This document shows, piece after piece, positions 42,415 through 50,799 of a stretch of DNA of 64,000 nucleotides. The first letter of the stretch is position 1; every line of letters begins with the position of its first letter. The position numbers and the translations under genes were made by a program. Where the stretch lies: NCBI GenBank assembly GCA_027490215.1, contig JAIXYO010000029.1, positions 1-64,000 of the forward strand. Direction: 5' to 3'. Origin of the DNA: Rubrivivax sp. (GTDB lineage Bacteria > Pseudomonadota > Gammaproteobacteria > Burkholderiales > Burkholderiaceae_C). The notes below the pieces were generated by a model, which was not told where the DNA came from, ran no database searches, and worked only from the letters and a program-made list of their open reading frames with translations.

Positions 42415-44445
42415 TCAACCCACGGTGCCCGACGCGCCGATCCGCAGTGGCGCAGGCAGCTGACCAGCGCGCGCGCGCGCAACCATGGCCTCGTAGGCAG
42501 ATTCGATATGGCGAGCCAGTCGCGGAGTGTCGAACAGCGGTGCCTTGGCGCGGTTCGAGGCGAGGCGCTGCCGCAGACCGCCCAGCAGCGCCGGTTCTCG
42601 CGCCAGCCGCAGCGCCAGCGCCTCGTAATCCGCGAGCGAGTGCGTGATGAGCTCAGGCAACCCCACGGCCGACAGCAAGCTGGCACCCACCCGGCTGGGG
42701 AAGGTGTCGCCAGTGCAGGTGAGCACCGGCAGGCCGGCCCACAACGCATCGCTGCCGGTGGTGTGGGCGTTGTAGGGCCAGGTGTCGAGGAAGAGGTCGG
42801 CCAGTCGGATGCGCGCAAGGTGCCGCTCAAGCGGCCAGAAAGGTGCCATGACGATGCGCCCGGATTCGATGCCATGGTCGCGGCAATGACCGGCCAGGTT
42901 GAGAGCGGCTTCGGGCACCCACCCAAAGAACCAGAGCACGCTACCCGGTACCTGCTTCAGCAACCGCGCCCAGACCGCGAAGACCTGCGGCGTGAGCTTG
43001 TAGGTGTTGTTGAAGCAGCAGAAGACGAAGCCGGTGTCGGGAAGTCCGACGTCGCGCCGCGTCAGCACGTCCGGGCTGATGCTGCGCTGCCGATCGTTGG
43101 GCTGGTAGCAATCGGGCAACGTGACAATGGCCTCGCTGTAGTGGGCGTGGCTGCTTTCCGGGATCACCAGACGGTCGGCGACGAGGTAATCCATGAACGG
43201 CGCACCCATGGTGCCGGGAAATCCGAGGTAGTTCACCTGCACCGGCGCCGGCCGCAGGCTGAACAGGTCGGTGCGCATATGGCCAAAGAAGCCATTGAGA
43301 TTGACCAGCACATCGATACCCCGCTCGCGCACCGCTTGGGCTGCGGGAAGGGCCTCGAGCCTGGCAATGGGCACCAGTGCGTCCACCGCCGCCTCGATGC
43401 GCCGGCGCAAGAGGCTGCCGTCGTCGTGGCCATTGTCAAAGGCCACCACCTCAAAGCGGCTGTGATCGTGCAGTTCGAGCAGCTCGGTGATGAGGATGGA
43501 TGTGGCCTGGTGGCGGAACTCGCCGGAGACATAGCCGATGCAGATCTTGTCGCGGCCACGGGCATGCACGACGGGCGGCGGCATTTCGGACGCGCGGTCC
43601 GGAAAGGAACTGCGGATGAAGGTCTCTGCCGCCCGGCGCGCCGTGGCCGGCGAAGTGCACCAGCCTTGCAGGCCGAAGGGTGACGCGGCGGTCCGGCCGG
43701 CGTCGACTTCGGCCTGCACGCGCTGGCAGAGAGAATCGAACTGCAGCCAGTCGCAGATCATCATCTTGCAGTGCAGCATGTGCCCGGCAGCAAATGGCGC
43801 GTCCGGCCAGACCTGCCAGAGCCGCTCGTACACCAGCGCGGCGTCTTCGTAGCGGTGCAAGTGCTGCATCACCTGGGCAAAGTTGTTCAGCGCCAGGCGG
43901 TGGGCAGGATCGGCCTGCAGGGCTCGCCGAAAGCTCTCGAGCGCGGCGTCGTACTGTTCCAGGCCGCGCTGCACAGCACCCAGTTCGTTCCAAGCCTCGG
44001 CGTGCTCAGGGATCTGCTGCAGCGTCTGCTCCCACACGACAAGCGTCTCTTCAGGCGTGCGCCCGTGCGTCAGTGCCGCCGCGCGGGCCATGTGAGTCGC
44101 CGCATCCTGCGGGCGCAGCGCCCTGGCGCGGTCAGCGGCAGTGAGGGCCGCATCGGGACGACCCATCATCAGCTCGGCGCGAGAGAGATTGAGCCAGGCG
44201 TCGGCATGCTGCGCGTCGGCCGCCAGTGCCTTGCGGAGCCATTGCAGACCTTCTTCAAGCTCGCCTCGACCCAGTGCGATCAAACCCAGGCCGTGGAGCG
44301 CGACGAAATTCCGCGGAGCCAAGCCCAGCACCTTGCGATAGCCAGCTTCGGCCTCAGTCAACCTATCGGCTTCATGCAGAGCCTGCGCGGGGATCAGCTC
44401 CGCGAGGACACTGGCAGAGAGGTCCCTGGCGTGGATCCCGCTCAT
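42415..44445 (-). CDS. TPR-containing GT41 (O-GlcNAc-transferase-like) glycosyltransferase
   Basis: A 676-residue cytoplasmic protein: about six TPR units (residues 15-260; RNFVALHGLGLIALGRGELE, HAEAWNELGAVQRGLEQYDA), then the GT41 catalytic region from about 295 with ICIGYVSGEFRHQATSI, DVLVNLNGFFGHMRTDLFS and PVQVNYLGFPGTMGAPFMDY. The nucleotide-sugar half has FVFCCFNNTYKLTPQVF (with the conserved Lys) and LDTWPYNAHTTGSDALWAG. This arrangement matches bacterial SPINDLY/OGT-like proteins and the HMW1C class in function. It is coupled by ATGA to a second GT41 gene and lies beside tpsB, so glycosylation of TpsA before secretion is the leading hypothesis. Confidence 0.88.
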   Translation of the reverse strand: MSGIHARDLSASVLAELIPAQALHEADRLTEAEAGYRKVLGLAPRNFVALHGLGLIALGRGELEEGLQWLRKALAADAQHADAWLNLSRAELMMGRPDAALTAADRARALRPQDAATHMARAAALTHGRTPEETLVVWEQTLQQIPEHAEAWNELGAVQRGLEQYDAALESFRRALQADPAHRLALNNFAQVMQHLHRYEDAALVYERLWQVWPDAPFAAGHMLHCKMMICDWLQFDSLCQRVQAEVDAGRTAASPFGLQGWCTSPATARRAAETFIRSSFPDRASEMPPPVVHARGRDKICIGYVSGEFRHQATSILITELLELHDHSRFEVVAFDNGHDDGSLLRRRIEAAVDALVPIARLEALPAAQAVRERGIDVLVNLNGFFGHMRTDLFSLRPAPVQVNYLGFPGTMGAPFMDYLVADRLVIPESSHAHYSEAIVTLPDCYQPNDRQRSISPDVLTRRDVGLPDTGFVFCCFNNTYKLTPQVFAVWARLLKQVPGSVLWFFGWVPEAALNLAGHCRDHGIESGRIVMAPFWPLERHLARIRLADLFLDTWPYNAHTTGSDALWAGLPVLTCTGDTFPSRVGASLLSAVGLPELITHSLADYEALALRLAREPALLGGLRQRLASNRAKAPLFDTPRLARHIESAYEAMVARARAGQLPAPLRIGASGTVG

Positions 44446-46754
44446 GCCGGCTCCGCCTGGGCGCTCGGCGCAACCTCGACGCGCCGCCTCGCCCAAGCTT
44501 CGTCGAGCGCCGCCTCGAAAGCTCGTGCGAAGCCGATGGCGTCGAACAGTTCGCTGGACTGCAGAAGCTGGCGCGATCCAGCGCGCCACACGGCCAGTTC
44601 CTGAGTATCAGCGGCTAGGCGCGCTGCGGCGCAGGCAAACGCCTCATCGGAGTCGGCCAGCCAATCCGGGCGCCCAATGGCGCCCAGCACTGAAGCCCCC
44701 ATCCGCGAGGTGTGGGTGGCACCGCGGCGGCTGATGACCGGCACACCCATCCACAGCGCTTCACATGTGGTGGTGGCGCCGTTGTAGGGAAAAGTGTCGA
44801 GTGCGATGTCGATCTGGTTGTAGAGGTCAAGGTGGCCGTTCTTGTCGGCCATCCAGGCCACAAGCTGCAGGCGATCGGCGTGGATACCGCGCTCGGCCAT
44901 GAAGTCCACGATGCTGGCGCTGTTGCTGGCTTGCGCCATGGCGGTGGCCTTCAGCAGAAGGCGCGAGCCAGGCACAGCGTTCATCGCTGCGGCCCACAGC
45001 GCCAGGGTGTGGTCTGTGACCTTGGCAATGTTATTGAATGATCCGAAGGTGATGTGCCCCCTGGCCAGCACTGGCGGTGGTGCGAGTGGCGTGGGAGTGT
45101 CGGGCCGGTAACAGAACATGCTGCGAGTCAGCCGCAACGGCCGGTCGTGCGGCAGCGCCGGCTGGTCGCCTGGGTCATCAGGATTCAGCGGCTGGCCGGG
45201 ATCGATCGCAGTGTCGGTGATGCGGAAATCCATGGCCGGCACCCCGCTGATCGTGGGGTAGCCGAGGTAGGCCACCTGGACTGGCGCGGCGCCCTTGGCG
45301 AACATGAGAAAGCGGGTGTGCGCCGTGTGGCCTGACAGGTCGACGAGCACGTCGATCTCGTCGGCCACGATTCGGCGGCGCAGAGCATCGTCGGACAGGC
45401 CATCGCAGGCGACCCACCTGTCGGCGCACGCCTTGAAGCGTTCGGTCACCGGATCGACGCGCGGGTTGGTGTGGTAACAAAAGACCTCGAAACGCTCCTT
45501 GTCGTGCCGTTCGATGAGGCCTGCGGTGAAGAACGAGACGGAGTGCCGCACGAAGTCGCCCGAGACATATCCGACCCGCAGCCGGGCCGGTCGCGACTCT
45601 CCAGCCGGGCGCTGTGGCCGCTCGGGTGCAGCTGGCAAGCGGCTTGCAAGCTCGGCGTGAGCATCTGCGATCGCACGAGGGTCTTCATGCAGGTAATTCA
45701 TGCCAAGCAGCAGCGACGAGTAGGCGTCTGGGCGACGACCGCTCATCTCAATGCCTTCGCGGCAGTGCGCGAGAGACTCTTCCAGCCGGCGCATCTGCAT
45801 CAGTGTCGAGCCAAGACTGAGCAACGCATTGGCATCTCGGTCGAGGGCGAGCGCCTTCTCGGACCAGTCGAGCGCGACATCCACCTCGCCATCGCGTGTG
45901 AGCAGCCAAGCCAGCGCCCTCATCACCGGCGCCTGAGGCGGGTTGGCTTCCAGCCACTTCTTGTAGGTCTCGCGCGCCAGGCGTGTGTCGCCAATGCCGG
46001 TGAGCGCAGCCCCCAGTCGAAGGCAGCACTCCAAATCGGTGGGGTCGAGTGTGAGCGTTTCGGTGTAAGCCGCGAGCGCTTCTCGGTGGCGGCCAGCCCG
46101 TTCAAGCAGCACGCCATAGTTGCGGTGCAGCGTGGCATTTTTCACGTCCAGCGCCACCGCGCGGCCGACAGCGTCCAGGCTGTCCTCGTCAGGCCTTTCG
46201 TCGAAAGTCTCCGCTGCCTTCTTCTCGGCACGCAAGGCCAGTGCGTTCGACAGGTTGGCGAAGGCGGACACCATGCGAGGCTGCAGGCGCAGCGCCGCCT
46301 CGTAGAGATCGATCGCCTCGTCGATACGCTCCTGGTTCTTCAGCACGATGCCCAGGCTGACCATCGCCTCGACGTAGCTTGGCGCGAGTGCCAGGGCTTG
46401 CCGGTAGGCGGCCTCGGCAGCCGCGAGGTCGCCCAGGGCCTTCAGCGCGCGACCCAGCGTGAACTGGTAGCGCGCATCGCCAGGCCGCGCCGCCACCGCT
46501 TGCCGAGCGTGCGGCAGGGCGTCTGCCGCCTGCTCACGCATCAGCGCCGAGATGGCCAGCAGGTTGCTTGCCTCCGGGTTCAGATCTGCATGGCCAAGCG
46601 CCATCTGCAGCAGACGACCGGCCTTGTCGTGCTCGCCTGCGACCAGCAACTGTTGTGCTTCGACCAGAAGCATCGGGCCGACAGATGGCCGGGCCTGAAG
46701 CCTCAGCGGCGCCAGTGGGGCGACCGGGCGCGCGGTTTTGCGTGGTTTGGCCAT
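44442..46754 (-). CDS. TPR-containing GT41 (O-GlcNAc-transferase-like) glycosyltransferase
   Basis: A 770-residue cytoplasmic protein with about nine TPR units (residues 30-370; ARYQFTLGRALKALGDLAAA, YVEAMVSLGIVLKNQERIDE) and a GT41 catalytic region from about 388: LRVGYVSGDFVRHSVSFFTA, DVLVDLSGHTAHTRFLMFAK, APVQVAYLGYPTISGVPAMD. The donor half has ITFGSFNNIAKVTDHTLALW, with the Lys equivalent to the essential OGT lysine, and LDTFPYNGATTTCEALWMG. It is longer than its neighbour and clearly a diverged paralogue. It starts 15 bases after the tpsB stop and overlaps the second GT41 gene. Two paralogues may act sequentially or use different donors on the adhesin. Confidence 0.9.
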   Translation of the reverse strand: MAKPRKTARPVAPLAPLRLQARPSVGPMLLVEAQQLLVAGEHDKAGRLLQMALGHADLNPEASNLLAISALMREQAADALPHARQAVAARPGDARYQFTLGRALKALGDLAAAEAAYRQALALAPSYVEAMVSLGIVLKNQERIDEAIDLYEAALRLQPRMVSAFANLSNALALRAEKKAAETFDERPDEDSLDAVGRAVALDVKNATLHRNYGVLLERAGRHREALAAYTETLTLDPTDLECCLRLGAALTGIGDTRLARETYKKWLEANPPQAPVMRALAWLLTRDGEVDVALDWSEKALALDRDANALLSLGSTLMQMRRLEESLAHCREGIEMSGRRPDAYSSLLLGMNYLHEDPRAIADAHAELASRLPAAPERPQRPAGESRPARLRVGYVSGDFVRHSVSFFTAGLIERHDKERFEVFCYHTNPRVDPVTERFKACADRWVACDGLSDDALRRRIVADEIDVLVDLSGHTAHTRFLMFAKGAAPVQVAYLGYPTISGVPAMDFRITDTAIDPGQPLNPDDPGDQPALPHDRPLRLTRSMFCYRPDTPTPLAPPPVLARGHITFGSFNNIAKVTDHTLALWAAAMNAVPGSRLLLKATAMAQASNSASIVDFMAERGIHADRLQLVAWMADKNGHLDLYNQIDIALDTFPYNGATTTCEALWMGVPVISRRGATHTSRMGASVLGAIGRPDWLADSDEAFACAAARLAADTQELAVWRAGSRQLLQSSELFDAIGFARAFEAALDEAWARRRVEVAPSAQAEPA

Positions 46755-46769
46755 GGGGCTGATGCCGGG

Positions 46770-48383
46770 CTAGAACTCGATCACGCCGCTGACCTGGAGC
46801 CGCAGGTCGCCCTTATTCGTCCTTCCGGAGTCGTGCAGCGCCCACCCGAGATCGAGCGAGACGCTGGCCGCGTCGCGCGCCTTCAGGCGCAGGCCCAAGC
46901 CGGTGCCGAAGAGCCGGAAGTTGGAAGTCTGCCCCGGCAGCGGATCGTTGAGCCACAGCGCCGCGCCATCGAAGAAGGCATGGGTGCGCAGGTCGCCCAG
47001 CCAGGGGCTCCAGGTCGCGGGCGCCAGGTTGTCCGAGCGCAGCTCCAGGCTGCCGCGCAAGGCCTTGTCGCCAACTTGGGTGGCTTCAAGGTAGCCGCGC
47101 ACGCTGTCCACGCCGCCGGCCACGAACTGCTCGTTGCTGATCAGCGGCTGATCGGTCAGCTGGCCTTCGATCTTTCCGAAGAGGGTGAGGCCGTTGCCCA
47201 GGTTATGGGTGCGCGCCGCGTCGAGCTTGAGGATGGCGAAATTGCTCTGCGCCTTGAAGCGCTTGTCCTCGAACTGCCGCTCCTTGCTGGCCAGTCCGCG
47301 GATGGCGAAGGTGATGCCGCCGCCGAACTGCCAGTAGCCGCTCTTGTCGCTCAGCGTTGAGGAGTAGGCGGCGCTGAAGGGCAGGTAGCTGATGGGCGTG
47401 TCGAAGCCCTGGTCGGCGCCGAACAGGGTTTTTTCCTTGAAGTCCTTGTAGTCGACGCCGAGCGTGACCGAGTGCGACATCGTGTCGGTGCCTTCCAGCA
47501 GGATGATGCTGCGCAGCCCGTAGATGTTGCCGATACCGAACACCGAGGTGCCGGCCACGCTGGAGACGGTATTGCTGTCCGAGCGGATGACCGAGGCGAT
47601 GAGCAGGCCCGATCCCGTAGGGACGGTGTAGGTGCCAGAGAACACCTTCACCTCGTCGGTGTCTTCCGGAGATACCTGCACCTGCACGCCAATGCTGTGC
47701 TCGAGCTGCCACAGGTTGTCGTAGCGCAGCGAGGCCTGCAGGCGGCTCTTGGTGGTGTCGGCGCTGTAGCGGTTGTTGAGCTCCAGGCTCCCGTGCAGCG
47801 GAGACTTGTCTTCGACCGTCAAATCGACTTCGGTGGTGCCGGGCGCCTTGCCCGGGCGCAGCAATGGCGTGACGCGGCGGTCGGCCGAGCGGTTGACGGT
47901 GGCGAGTTGCTCGGTCACCACATTGAAATTGGGCACCGTGCCTTCGGCCAGCGCAGGCACCTTGTCGAGGATGCGGCCTTGCGAGTAGTACTGCGCGCCC
48001 ACCACGCGAAGCCGTGACACCGGCGCCTGCAATACCTGCAGGGTCACCACGCCGTCGGTGATGCGTTGCTCGGGCGTGTCGACCACCACCGTGCCGTAGC
48101 CCGCATTGCGGTAAGCGGCCTCGAGCGCGACACGGGCCGATTCGACGTCGGCAACCGTGCGTTGCTCCCCCAGGAACGGATAGACCGCGCGCTCTATGCG
48201 CTCAGGGGGCAACACCGAGTTGCCTTCGACGCGGTACTCGAACACGTCGAAGCGAGGCGTGGGAGGGTCTGCGGGCGGATCTGCCTGTGCGTGCACGCCG
48301 AAAGCGATGGACAGCAACAGGAAAGCAGCGAGACGTCGCCAGGCTGACGGCGACGGAAATCCATGACGACGGGAAACGGCCAT
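46770..48383 (-). CDS. TpsB outer-membrane transporter (ShlB/FhaC/HecB family)
   Basis: A 537-residue outer-membrane protein with signal peptide (LAAFLLLSIAFGVHAQA), two POTRA-like units at about 45-200 (FDVFEYRVEGNSVLPPERIE, VTLQVLQAPVSRLRVVGAQY) and a 16-stranded Omp85-type barrel. The barrel includes HGSLELNNRYSADTTKSRLQ, FVAGGVDSVRGYLEATQVGD (the conserved VRGY of the L6 loop, which plugs the pore) and LRTHAFFDGAALW. It ends in phenylalanine (VSGVIEF). It should recognise the TPS domain of the adhesin at 28510 and secrete it. It is first in the run tpsB-GT41-GT41; a GTCAC-ATC-GTGAC palindrome lies just upstream of its start. Confidence 0.93.
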   Translation of the reverse strand: MAVSRRHGFPSPSAWRRLAAFLLLSIAFGVHAQADPPADPPTPRFDVFEYRVEGNSVLPPERIERAVYPFLGEQRTVADVESARVALEAAYRNAGYGTVVVDTPEQRITDGVVTLQVLQAPVSRLRVVGAQYYSQGRILDKVPALAEGTVPNFNVVTEQLATVNRSADRRVTPLLRPGKAPGTTEVDLTVEDKSPLHGSLELNNRYSADTTKSRLQASLRYDNLWQLEHSIGVQVQVSPEDTDEVKVFSGTYTVPTGSGLLIASVIRSDSNTVSSVAGTSVFGIGNIYGLRSIILLEGTDTMSHSVTLGVDYKDFKEKTLFGADQGFDTPISYLPFSAAYSSTLSDKSGYWQFGGGITFAIRGLASKERQFEDKRFKAQSNFAILKLDAARTHNLGNGLTLFGKIEGQLTDQPLISNEQFVAGGVDSVRGYLEATQVGDKALRGSLELRSDNLAPATWSPWLGDLRTHAFFDGAALWLNDPLPGQTSNFRLFGTGLGLRLKARDAASVSLDLGWALHDSGRTNKGDLRLQVSGVIEF

Positions 48384-48397
48384 TAATGCATTATTTC

Positions 48398-48410
48398 GTC
48401 ACATCGTGAC
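48398..48410. promoter_or_regulatory. GTCAC-N3-GTGAC palindrome upstream of tpsB
   Basis: A perfect 5+5 palindrome 15 bases before the tpsB ATG, in an AT-rich stretch between that gene and the pseudopilin gene ending at 48439. Position close to the start suggests a repressor-type operator or part of the leader. Short palindromes arise by chance, so confidence is low. Confidence 0.3.
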
Positions 48411-48438
48411 AATTCGTCGAGGCCAAGCGGCAGAGGGG

Positions 48439-48957
48439 CTACCGCGAGGCCCCCGATTTGGGCACCGTGATCGCTGCCACCGTATCGGCCGCGCTCGGCG
48501 CAACGAATCGCCATTCCTGATACGAGGTCGACGAAGGCGCCGGAAACCCGGCGACCACGAAGGCGCGCGGATAAGGCTTGCGATCAGACAGGCTGTGCAC
48601 GCCGACGATGCCACCGTCCGGCAAGCGGATCAGCCCCCATTTCGAGTCGCCGGTCATCGGGTCGACATAGAGGCGGCGCAAGTGGTGTCGCGGGGTGATG
48701 CTGCGGTCATCGCGCAGCAGGTCTTCGAGCTGGCGTGGATAAGTGAGCACGGGATCCGTCGAACGCGCCCGATAGCTTTCGATGGCAGCGGCGAACTGAC
48801 GGCCCATGAAGACCAGTTCGCGCTCGGCATCGCGCTGCGCCGCGATATTCCACACCACGCTGGCCGCGGAGGCAGTGATCCCCAGCACGCTGATGAGGAA
48901 CAGCACCCCGAGGTAGGTGAAGCCCCTGGGGCGCGCTCTGGTGGTGCTCAGATGCAT
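48439..48957 (-). CDS. Type II secretion-like pseudopilin, unusual (no Glu5)
   Basis: A 172-residue protein with a prepilin leader: after the basic MHLSTTRARPRG comes FTYLGVLFLISVLGITASAA, the hydrophobic N-terminal helix. The Gly-Phe cleavage site is present, but position +5 is Gly in place of the conserved Glu, a feature seen in GspK-like minor pseudopilins. The mature domain (AERELVFMGRQFAAAIESYR, LRRLYVDPMTGDSKWGLIRL) resembles the GspG-like class. ATG 48957 lies 4 bases after the VPLPA-CTERM gene ending at 48962, so it is co-transcribed with exosortase substrates and sits about 2.8 kb from the main pilin operon. Possibly a tip or initiating subunit. Confidence 0.8.
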   Translation of the reverse strand: MHLSTTRARPRGFTYLGVLFLISVLGITASAASVVWNIAAQRDAERELVFMGRQFAAAIESYRARSTDPVLTYPRQLEDLLRDDRSITPRHHLRRLYVDPMTGDSKWGLIRLPDGGIVGVHSLSDRKPYPRAFVVAGFPAPSSTSYQEWRFVAPSAADTVAAITVPKSGASR

Positions 48958-48961
48958 GGCC

Positions 48962-49624
48962 TCAAGCGCGCTTGCGGCGCCAGACAGCGCCGAGCGCGAC
49001 AAGCCCCGAGCCGAACAACAGTGCGGATGCCGGCACAGGCACAGCCGAGACTGCGTCGTAGTCGTAGCGGACCGTGAATGATCCATCAGCCACCGCCGAG
49101 CCGCCGAAGAACAGGCCCGGTACTGACGTACCGCCATAGGTGCCGCCCGTGCTGCTCGCCGTGAACAGCGCGCTGCCCCCACCCACGCCGATGTAGGAGG
49201 CGAAGTTCACTGGCAACACATTGACCGAGTTGGAGGCGCTTACAGAAATCCCCGGGAACGAGCTGATCGGGAAACCCGGTGTCGCGGTACCGCTTGCCAA
49301 CAAGGCGGTGGCGACCGCGGTGACTGAGGTCGCATCCGGCGTGCTTGATGTCACCGTGACCGGTATCGCCGCGAATGCGTTGGTGAAGCCCTGCGACGTG
49401 CTGAGGTTGTTGAAGACGTCAATGCGGCCAACGATGTTCGACGCCAGCGACAGGGTCACGCCATTCAGCGTCCCCAGGCTGCTGTTGAACAGTGGAACGG
49501 AAAACGTCGTCGAAAACGGCGTCGGATTCGACGCGAGAACGGTGCTGTGTTCGACAAACGCGGCGCTGGCACCACCGGCGCACAGCGCCAGGCTTCCAGC
49601 GAAAACGATCGATCGGATGTTCAT
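48962..49624 (-). CDS. Choice-of-anchor E domain protein with VPxPA-CTERM tail
   Basis: A 220-residue exported protein: signal peptide MNIRSIVFAGSLALCAGGAS (cleavage near ASA-AFVEH), a mature region with FSTTFSVPLFNSSLGTLNGV and SNIVGRIDVFNN that fits the choice-of-anchor E domain pattern, and the tail AVPVPASALLFGSGLVALGA followed by VWRRKRA. VPVPA replaces VPLPA, still matching the PEP-CTERM class. ATG 49624 gives the signal peptide. It is the middle gene of a three-gene minus-strand run: VPLPP-CTERM protein, this protein, pseudopilin. The name choice-of-anchor reflects domains found with different surface anchors in different genomes. Confidence 0.85.
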   Translation of the reverse strand: MNIRSIVFAGSLALCAGGASAAFVEHSTVLASNPTPFSTTFSVPLFNSSLGTLNGVTLSLASNIVGRIDVFNNLSTSQGFTNAFAAIPVTVTSSTPDATSVTAVATALLASGTATPGFPISSFPGISVSASNSVNVLPVNFASYIGVGGGSALFTASSTGGTYGGTSVPGLFFGGSAVADGSFTVRYDYDAVSAVPVPASALLFGSGLVALGAVWRRKRA

Positions 49625-49677
49625 TCGGCTCTTTCGCAAGGATGTCGGGGATGCCACGGCGGAAAGGTGGACGCGTT

Positions 49678-50232
49678 TCATGCGGGAACGGCTCCGCCGA
49701 AGCCTGGTGATCGGTCGCGTGCGGGCGCAGGCTTGCCCGCCCTGCTACCACCGCCCGTCATTCCGGTGATGCGCGTGCCCGCCAACCCCAGCAGACCCAT
49801 CACAAACAGCCAAATGGCCGGCGGCAGCGGCACAGCCGAGACCGGAGCGCCATTGGTTTGCGACAACGGGAGCACCGCCACCCTGAATTCGGCGAGATCG
49901 AACGAGTCGCCTCGCTTTTGGGCGTTCACTGCGGCCATCAAATTCCACAAAGAGATGTCCAGGCCGCGGCGCAGGCTTCCTGACAGCGGATAGCGAGGCA
50001 CCGCATGCGAGGGCACGAACTTCGGCAACGCGAAGGCGGCAATGAACGAAATGCGCGGCACCGATGCGGACCTCAAGGACTGGCTGGCGATGGGCGCCAG
50101 AAAGTCTGGAAGCTTCAGTGCTTCGTGGCCTTGCGTGCTGCTCACGCTGACCATGGATGCGGCCGACACGGCGGGCATCAGCACGAGCGCTGCCATCACG
50201 ACGAGAAGACGGGTCTTGACCGTATTGAACAT
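49678..50232 (-). CDS. VPLPP-CTERM secreted protein with extended C-terminus
   Basis: A 184-residue exported protein with signal peptide MFNTVKTRLLVVMAALVLMP (cleavage near VSA-ASMVS), a mature region with no recognised domain (SFDLAEFRVAVLPLSQTNG), and a sorting tail SAVPLPPAIWLFVMGLLGLA. After the hydrophobic helix there are about 30 further residues (TRITGMTGGGSRAGK and a basic Ser/Gly/Pro stretch), whereas normal tails end within about ten residues of the helix. The motif also has VPLPP for VPLPA. ATG 50232 is preceded by an AAGGT sequence. The extended cytoplasmic tail could alter recognition or come from a frameshifted end. It is read after the ribbon-helix-helix gene. Confidence 0.78.
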   Translation of the reverse strand: MFNTVKTRLLVVMAALVLMPAVSAASMVSVSSTQGHEALKLPDFLAPIASQSLRSASVPRISFIAAFALPKFVPSHAVPRYPLSGSLRRGLDISLWNLMAAVNAQKRGDSFDLAEFRVAVLPLSQTNGAPVSAVPLPPAIWLFVMGLLGLAGTRITGMTGGGSRAGKPAPARDRSPGFGGAVPA

Positions 50233-50259
50233 GTGAAACCTTGATGGATCGGATCAACC

Positions 50260-50303
50260 GGCCGCGCGCGCCGGACCCCGAAGCGGGTCCGGCGCACGCG
50301 GCC
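50260..50303 (-). terminator. Long GC hairpin after the ribbon-helix-helix gene
   Basis: Perfect 11-base arms GCGCCGGACCC (50268-50278) and GGGTCCGGCGC (50285-50295) around a 6-base loop, extended by GGCCGC (50260-50265) and GCGGCC (50298-50303). It starts 8 bases after the stop at 50312. No T-run follows on the minus strand, so termination may be partial and let transcription continue into the VPLPP-CTERM gene; an RNA-stability element is the alternative. Confidence 0.6.
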
Positions 50304-50311
50304 TTCGATCT

Positions 50312-50533
50312 TTAAATGGCCGATCTCGACGAACTGTTCGAGCCGGCATACCCCTCTAACACTGCCTCGATTTGCTTGCGCTTCTGGCCGGCATGACCGA
50401 CCCGAAGTAGCAGCGCCTCCTCAAGCAAGGCGATGGCCTCCTGATTGACCGACCGGCGGTTTTCGAAAGCCTCGCGGCTGATCAAGTCCTTCACCACCCG
50501 CGGCATCTTCTTGATGAACAAATCAACATCCAC
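50312..50533 (-). CDS. Ribbon-helix-helix (Arc/FitA-like) protein
   Basis: A 73-residue protein: VDVDLFIKKMPRVVKDLISR, then EAFENRRSVNQEAIALLEEA, fits the Arc/MetJ fold: a short strand, then helix-turn-helix with the RRSVNQEAIALLEEAL pattern of FitA/Arc-type regulators. The GTG at 50533 is chosen over the ATG at 50572 because GGAG (50541-50544) lies seven bases upstream. Such proteins usually act as antitoxins or small repressors. No toxin gene (PIN or other) is adjacent, so a solo transcriptional role is more likely. It sits between the LuxR regulator and the VPLPA-CTERM run, with CTAG motifs in the region before it. Confidence 0.72.
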   Translation of the reverse strand: MDVDLFIKKMPRVVKDLISREAFENRRSVNQEAIALLEEALLLRVGHAGQKRKQIEAVLEGYAGSNSSSRSAI

Positions 50534-50666
50534 AGCGTTTCTCCACGAAAGCGTTGATAAATGGCACCACACCGTTACCTAGCCCCCACCCAAGAGATGG
50601 CAAAGGAATACTAGAACGGCACCATGACGACACCAAGAAGATAACTCGGCACTAACGACCCGAAAT

Positions 50667-50676
50667 AGCTAGTCCG
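50667..50676 (-). promoter_or_regulatory. AGCTAGTCCG motif upstream of the RHH/VPLPA run
   Basis: Shares CTAGTCC with the pair at 42236/42361 and CTAGTC with 17273. It lies about 135 bases before the GTG of the ribbon-helix-helix gene, and further CTAG occurrences are at 50580 and 50613. The 266-base gap 50534-50799 holds no gene. Confidence 0.4.
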
Positions 50677-50799
50677 GGGCCGGTGGTGTTTCAGTTCGGG
50701 AATGCCAATGGATCAGGGCCTGCCGATGCCAGCGGAACGGATTCCGGTGACACCGACAGGCCCTGGGCCGGTCAGCAGGAGGAGCGCTTCAGCGCATCG

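Noticed and set aside
45471-47360. + strand open frame across the GT41/tpsB boundary
   Set aside because: Antisense to two strongly supported genes; no domain signature.
50717-50770. CAGGGCCTG / CAGGCCCTG inverted repeat downstream of the LuxR gene
   Set aside because: Nine-base arms with a loop of about 40 bases and no T-tract; too weak to call a terminator.
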